A DNA stretch of 64,000 nucleotides from Acidobacteriota bacterium. Lineage in GTDB: Bacteria > Acidobacteriota > Vicinamibacteria > Vicinamibacterales > 2-12-FULL-66-21. The DNA lies in the NCBI GenBank assembly GCA_016184105.1, contig JACPDI010000040.1, positions 169,209 to 233,208 of the forward strand, written 5' to 3'. Shown here piece by piece: positions 60,601 to 64,000 of the stretch (the stretch's first letter is position 1; every line of letters starts with the position of its first letter). The position numbers and the translations under genes are program-made. A model generated the notes under the pieces. The model was not told the DNA's origin. It searched no databases and worked only from the letters and a program-made list of their open reading frames with translations.

Positions 60601-61077
60601 TCACCGTCCGAGCCAGGCGGCCAGCAACGCGCCGGCCGCAATCGCGGGCCCGTACGAAAACTTGTTGTGCGCCCCGGCGGACCCGATGTCCTGCCGCGCG
60701 ATGATGCGGCCGGTCCCGCCGATCGTGGCCGCCAGCCGGCCTCGGCGGGCGGCGATGACAACCGCGAGGGCGCCGCCCGCGATTGCCGTGCAAACGAAGG
60801 CGAGGGGCATGCGCTCGACCCCGAGCACCGCGCCCACCGCCGCCATCAGCTTTACGTCCCCGGCGCCGGTGGCGCCGAGCAGCCGGCCCGGCAGCATCAG
60901 CAGCAGGCCGACGAGAAACCCGAGCATCGACGAGGCGATCGAAATGCCGCTCCACCCCGCCGCCGCCAGCGCGATCCCGAGCGCCGCGGTCGCCGCGGAC
61001 ACCACGTTCGGGATGCGTCGCGTGCGGATATCGATCGCCGCCGCGGTGCCGGCCCCGGCCATCACGGCCAGGAGCAT
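60601..61077 (-). CDS. tadV: Flp prepilin peptidase TadV/CpaA (A24 family)
   Basis: A 158-residue polytopic aspartic protease with the first catalytic Asp in AAAIDIRTRRIPN and the second in TGAGDVKLMAAVG (GxGD). It cleaves Flp and TadE-type precursors after Gly. ATG 61077 (GTG 61080 also possible) lies just after the flp1 stop. Confidence 0.9.
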   Translation of the reverse strand: MLLAVMAGAGTAAAIDIRTRRIPNVVSAATAALGIALAAAGWSGISIASSMLGFLVGLLLMLPGRLLGATGAGDVKLMAAVGAVLGVERMPLAFVCTAIAGGALAVVIAARRGRLAATIGGTGRIIARQDIGSAGAHNKFSYGPAIAAGALLAAWLGR

Positions 61078-61081
61078 CACG

Positions 61082-61270
61082 TCAGAAGCTGCTGGCAATG
61101 GTCTTCCAGAACACGTTGTTGATGGTCTCGCCCACCTTCGTGACACCGGCCACGGCCACGATCGCGATGAGCGCCATGAGCAACGCGTACTCGAGCAGGT
61201 CCTGGCCGTGCTCCTCGCGCGAGGACACCCGCGAGCCGAGTCGACGTATCACCAGCAGCAACCGGCGCAT
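61082..61270 (-). CDS. flp: Flp-type pilin (divergent copy)
   Basis: A 62-residue pilin with basic leader and Flp motif EEHGQDLLEYALLMALIAIV; cleavage is expected after the Gly of HGQ. The mature C-terminus (VGETINNVFWKTIASSF) differs from the other two pilins. GGAGGAGG lies about 5 nt before ATG 61270. Confidence 0.9.
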   Translation of the reverse strand: MRRLLLVIRRLGSRVSSREEHGQDLLEYALLMALIAIVAVAGVTKVGETINNVFWKTIASSF

Positions 61271-61360
61271 GACGGCCTCCTCCGGGGGGAAAGACGTGGC
61301 GGAGCCAGGCGCTGGAAGGCATCCGCTCCCAGGACCCGGCATCCGCCGGATTGGGCTTGG

Positions 61361-61534
61361 TTACGCCGCTTTCGCGAGCTCGGCGGCGATCTTCGTGAAG
61401 ATGTCGTTCACGCTGGTCCCGGCGGCCGTGACGGCGACAACGGCGACCAGCGCGATCAGCGCCACGAGGAGCGCGTACTCGAGCAGGTCCTGGCCTTCGT
61501 CATCACGAACGAACGATTTCAGGTACGTCAACAT
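61361..61534 (-). CDS. flp: Flp pilin (duplicate 2)
   Basis: A 57-residue pilin with leader MLTYLKSFVRDDEG and mature QDLLEYALLVALIALVAVV; the mature sequence is identical to that of the next copy upstream. Only the leader and some synonymous bases differ, implying recent duplication. Confidence 0.92.
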   Translation of the reverse strand: MLTYLKSFVRDDEGQDLLEYALLVALIALVAVVAVTAAGTSVNDIFTKIAAELAKAA

Positions 61535-61597
61535 GGAGCCTCCAGCGCAGCCCGGCTGCGCGATGGGGCGCGCGTTCACGCGCCCCGGACACGATGG

Positions 61598-61780
61598 TTA
61601 CGCGGCCTTCGCGAGCTCGGCGGCGATCTTCGTGAAGATGTCGTTCACGCTCGTGCCGGCGGCGGTGACGGCGACGACGGCGACCAGCGCGATCAGCGCC
61701 ACGAGAAGCGCGTACTCGAGCAGGTCCTGGCCTTCGTCATTGCGGACAATCGACTTCACGATGTTCATCAGGCGGTTCAT
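61598..61780 (-). CDS. flp: Flp pilin (duplicate 1, first gene of the operon)
   Basis: A 60-residue pilin with leader MNRLMNIVKSIVRNDEG and the same mature chain as its neighbour (ending KIAAELAKAA). GGAGG lies 5-6 nt before ATG 61780. The first gene after the sigma-54 element. Confidence 0.92.
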   Translation of the reverse strand: MNRLMNIVKSIVRNDEGQDLLEYALLVALIALVAVVAVTAAGTSVNDIFTKIAAELAKAA

Positions 61781-61895
61781 GGAGCCTCCCATGCACGCAT
61801 CGCGGGGCGCGATGCGGCGTGTGAATGCGCGGCGCTTGGCCGCAAGTTGCTGAACGACCGCGGCGTCGCAGGCCGCGTCACGCCGCGGCCAAATC

Positions 61896-61910
61896 GCAAC
61901 GGCTGTGCCA
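61896..61910 (-). promoter_or_regulatory. Sigma-54 promoter of flp/tad operon
   Basis: The minus strand reads TGGCACAGCCGTTGC, an exact match to TGGCAC-N5-TTGC with GG-N10-GC. Predicted transcript start is near 61884, with about a 100-nt leader to the first flp gene. Confidence 0.7.
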
Positions 61911-62177
61911 CGGGTGTGTCGCGGACCGGTGTGCACAGGCCAAGTGCTTGCGGCCATTCGACATCGAAGCGCCTGATAGCTCCGCGCACACCCCGCACAC
62001 GGCACTTTCCCGGGCTCGGGGGCAGGGGCCGAGTGATCACATTCGTAACTGGCCGCGCTAAATTTGTGCGGCCCGCGCGGGGGGCGCCGGCGGGCCTCGA
62101 GGTGCTGAACTGTGCAGCGGCACAAAAATCATTGAAAATAAAGGCTCTTTCCGCCCTTCATTCGAGGAGGCGATTAC

Positions 62178-62192
62178 AGGTACGTCGCTTGC
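62178..62192 (+). promoter_or_regulatory. Sigma-54-like element before divergent small membrane gene
   Basis: AGGTACGTCGCTTGC has GG-N10-GC spacing, with two mismatches in the -24 box; the start would be near 62204, 46 nt before ATG 62250. Confidence 0.4.
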
Positions 62193-62249
62193 GTCGGACC
62201 CCGGCGACGCAGCCTGTGAAGCAGCGAACGTGCGGAGAGATTCCAATCA

Positions 62250-62522
62250 ATGGTCAAGGGAGCACGTGAATCGGCAACGTCCGCACTCAGCCTCGGCCTC
62301 GTGCTGGCTGTCCTCGTCTCGTTCGATCCACGCGTGCGCGTGAGATTCCGGAGCCTGTTCGACGATTCAGGCGGCGGAGTGCTCTCCCCGCTGAGCGACC
62401 GGCTCAGCGATCTGGGGAGCGTGCTCTGGGTCGCCGCACGTGACCAGAGCATCGAGAACGCCCCGTTCGTGATCTTCTCGGTCGTGGGCGTGATGCTCGT
62501 GGTGTTCATGTTGAGGAGCTGA
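62250..62522 (+). CDS. Small two-helix membrane protein
   Basis: A 90-residue protein with an N-terminal hydrophobic stretch (SALSLGLVLAVLVSF), a central hydrophilic loop (SDRLSDLGSVLWVAARD) and a C-terminal membrane segment (FVIFSVVGVMLVVFML). No family was recognised. GGAG lies about 10 nt upstream. Divergent from tad and coupled to the next gene (TGA directly followed by GTG), so a linked role in pilus biology is possible. Confidence 0.6.
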   Translation: MVKGARESATSALSLGLVLAVLVSFDPRVRVRFRSLFDDSGGGVLSPLSDRLSDLGSVLWVAARDQSIENAPFVIFSVVGVMLVVFMLRS

Positions 62523-64000
62523 GTGTCGCTCGTTCTTGCGATCGAGCCTGACCCCCGTCAGGCCGCGATCCTCAAGCGCGTGGTGCACGAGCGCGCCCAC
62601 GCGGACATTGCCGTCGTCGATTCGAAGGACGCGGCGATTGCCGCGATCGGCGCGCGTGTGCCCGAACTGATTCTCGTCACCGCGCTGTTGTCGCCGCGCG
62701 ACGAGGAGGAGCTCGTCGCGCACCTGCGGACGCTGGACGAGGCAGACCACCTTCAGACGATTACCATCCCCCTGCTCGCGACAGCCGGCGTCGCCGGCGG
62801 CGGTGACGAGGAGGGCGGGTTCTTCAGGAAAGCGTTTCGTCGCAAGAAGACAGAGAGCGCCGGCGTCGGCTGCGACCCGTGGGCCTTCGCGGACCAGGTG
62901 ACCGGCTATCTTCGGGCCGCCAACGAGGCCCGCGCCGCGCGCCTGATGGAACGCGCGTACGAGCGGGCGCACCCATCGCCGATTTCCGCCGATCCCGTCG
63001 AAGCGGCGCCGGTGGAATATCCGGCGCAATCCTTCGAACCCGCCGCTTCGAGTATCGAGATTGCGGCGCCCGTGTTCGAACCGCACGTGGCGGACGTGCC
63101 GGCCACGATACCGCCCGCCACGCCGGATGTGGCGGAAGCGCACGGCGAGCACGCCGCGCCGGAGACGGCGGAGGCGAGCCCGGCCGAGCAGAAGCTCACG
63201 GATCCCGAGTACGCCTTCAGCTGGCGATCGTCAAAGCCCGAACCTGCCAAGAAGCACAAGAAGTCCGAGCGGAAGGACGCGCATCGCCATCACACGCCGG
63301 CGCCGCCGGTGGTCCGTTCGGCGAAGGCCGCACCGGAACCGCCCGCGCCGAAGCCGGAACCCGTCGTCACTCCGGCACCGCCGATCCCGGAACCCGTCGT
63401 CGAGACACCCGCGCCCGCGGTGGCGGCGTCCGAGCCGATTGCGATCCCGGAGCCGCCTGCGAAGCCGAAACCGGTCGTGAAGCCCGAGCCGATCGTGGCG
63501 AAGCCCGAGCCCGTCGTCGCCAAACCGGAGCCCGTCGTCGTCAAGCCCGAGCCTGTCGTCGCCGAGGCGAGGCCTGTGGCTCCGACGCCTCCTCCGGCCA
63601 AAGCGGCCGAGCCGGTCACGCTGCCGGGGGTCGTGCTGCCGTTCAAAGAAAGGGAACCGGAGCCGGCAGCGACAGCCGCGGCCAAGCCGGCCAAGCCGGC
63701 GAGGGCCGCCAAGGTCCTCCAGGCTCTCGGATTCGGGAAAGCTCGCGAGCCGGAAACGTCCCGCGCCCCCGCAATAGTCCTGCGGCCGCTGAAGCGGCTG
63801 CCTGCGCTCGCCATGTGGGCGCGACTGAACGACGAGGCGGAGCGCATTGAGGAATCTCAGGTCGCGCCGCCGCAGGTGCTGCATGCCCGTCACGAAGATG
63901 ACGACGTCGCGGCGCTGATCGGAGGCCTCCGGGTGCCCAGTCACGTGCTGGCGGTTTCCTACCCGCGGCGTCCGTACATTCATCGGGTTCGTTCGGCGGC
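62523..64000 (+). CDS. Receiver-like protein with KPEP-type repeat linker (3' end outside window)
   Basis: An open frame of at least 492 codons from GTG 62523, uninterrupted to the window edge. The N-terminal ~110 residues look receiver-like (LVLAIEPDPRQAAILKRVV, VPELILVTALLSPRDEEEL), lacking a clear phosphoacceptor. A long Pro/Glu/Ala linker follows with tandem PEPVVAK-type heptads (about residues 285-345), then a basic segment. No family was recognised; the position suggests a Tad-associated scaffold. It is not closed by a stop within the window. Confidence 0.65.
   Translation, partial: MSLVLAIEPDPRQAAILKRVVHERAHADIAVVDSKDAAIAAIGARVPELILVTALLSPRDEEELVAHLRTLDEADHLQTITIPLLATAGVAGGGDEEGGFFRKAFRRKKTESAGVGCDPWAFADQVTGYLRAANEARAARLMERAYERAHPSPISADPVEAAPVEYPAQSFEPAASSIEIAAPVFEPHVADVPATIPPATPDVAEAHGEHAAPETAEASPAEQKLTDPEYAFSWRSSKPEPAKKHKKSERKDAHRHHTPAPPVVRSAKAAPEPPAPKPEPVVTPAPPIPEPVVETPAPAVAASEPIAIPEPPAKPKPVVKPEPIVAKPEPVVAKPEPVVVKPEPVVAEARPVAPTPPPAKAAEPVTLPGVVLPFKEREPEPAATAAAKPAKPARAAKVLQALGFGKAREPETSRAPAIVLRPLKRLPALAMWARLNDEAERIEESQVAPPQVLHARHEDDDVAALIGGLRVPSHVLAVSYPRRPYIHRVRSA

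Larger units (their letters stand above)
61781..62249. other. Tad operon control region
   Basis: A 469-bp noncoding divergent region holding two opposing sigma-54-like elements (61896-61910 minus; 62178-62192 plus), several short dyads around 61836-61890 and an AT-rich tract at 62108-62150 that could be a protein-binding site such as for IHF/HU or an activator. No gene was found. Confidence 0.6.

Noticed and set aside
61836..61851. TTGGCCGCAAGTTGCT as another sigma-54 promoter on the plus strand
   Set aside because: GG and GC are separated by 9 rather than 10 nt, and the element would face away from a near gene.

Overview
The window is GC-rich bacterial chromosome from a Gram-negative, outer-membrane-bearing organism. 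It encodes a TonB-dependent receptor with an N-terminal carboxypeptidase-regulatory domain, a secretin, a membrane-fusion protein and several lipoproteins. That mix, together with eukaryote-type Ser/Thr kinase/TPR proteins, MacB-like permeases, an HpnCDE squalene operon and long paired ThyX, suggests Acidobacteriota (Vicinamibacteria-like). This is an inference from gene content; no 16S rRNA, tRNA or other RNA gene was seen.

Layout. 1-5.6 kb: housekeeping genes (UXX-star thioredoxin-like protein, thioesterase, ThyX, DUF2157/GDYXXLXY pair, peptide deformylase, Nudix). 5.6-7.9 kb: a lower-GC scar with a decayed IS1595-type transposase, two small orphans and a DUF5343 gene. 7.9-16.3 kb: lipoprotein, then a tightly overlapping minus-strand operon (cobalamin adenosyltransferase, HpnC, HpnD, HpnE, ThiI, LacD-like aldolase), MutY and MutT, YgfZ. 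16.3-32.2 kb: secreted alpha/beta hydrolase, MacA-like/permease/permease export operon, orphan PntAA with FHA, TonB receptor, MBL hydrolase, receiver protein, a decayed threonine dehydratase, Ser/Thr kinase, SDR, a degenerate malate dehydrogenase and an ECF sigma factor. 32.3-38.1 kb: a complete 2-oxoacid dehydrogenase operon (E3, E1a, E1b, E2, LipB). 38.2-47.8 kb: NtrC-type activator, I78 inhibitor lipoprotein, SBBP beta-propeller, Crp-like regulator, and a radical-SAM/SPASM peptide-maturase locus with an unlisted 31-residue candidate precursor, a terminator, a solute-binding protein and a sensor kinase. 47.9-49.0 kb: HU, QueF, Smr. 49.0-62.0 kb: a full Tad/Flp pilus operon on the minus strand. 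62.2-64.0 kb: a divergent pair, the second running off the window.

Best candidate for an undescribed system: the RiPP-like locus at 42.7-47.8 kb. A sigma-54 -24/-12 element precedes a SPASM-type radical SAM enzyme, which is followed by a 31-codon gene with a strong Shine-Dalgarno sequence, a Rho-independent terminator, and a two-gene sensory module. Similar -24/-12 elements lie upstream of the flp/tad operon, its divergent neighbour and the TonB receptor.

Two global traits recur. First, at least a dozen genes have a TAnnnT -10-like hexamer 6-9 nt before the start codon and mostly lack a Shine-Dalgarno sequence, which implies leaderless mRNAs and, in places, overlapping divergent promoters. 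Second, several micro-repeat families (a GGACAGTCACACTTTCC palindrome, GGCACGAGG runs, GGTGATCT runs, GGTCAGT runs) sit at gene ends and have even entered the hpnE coding sequence.
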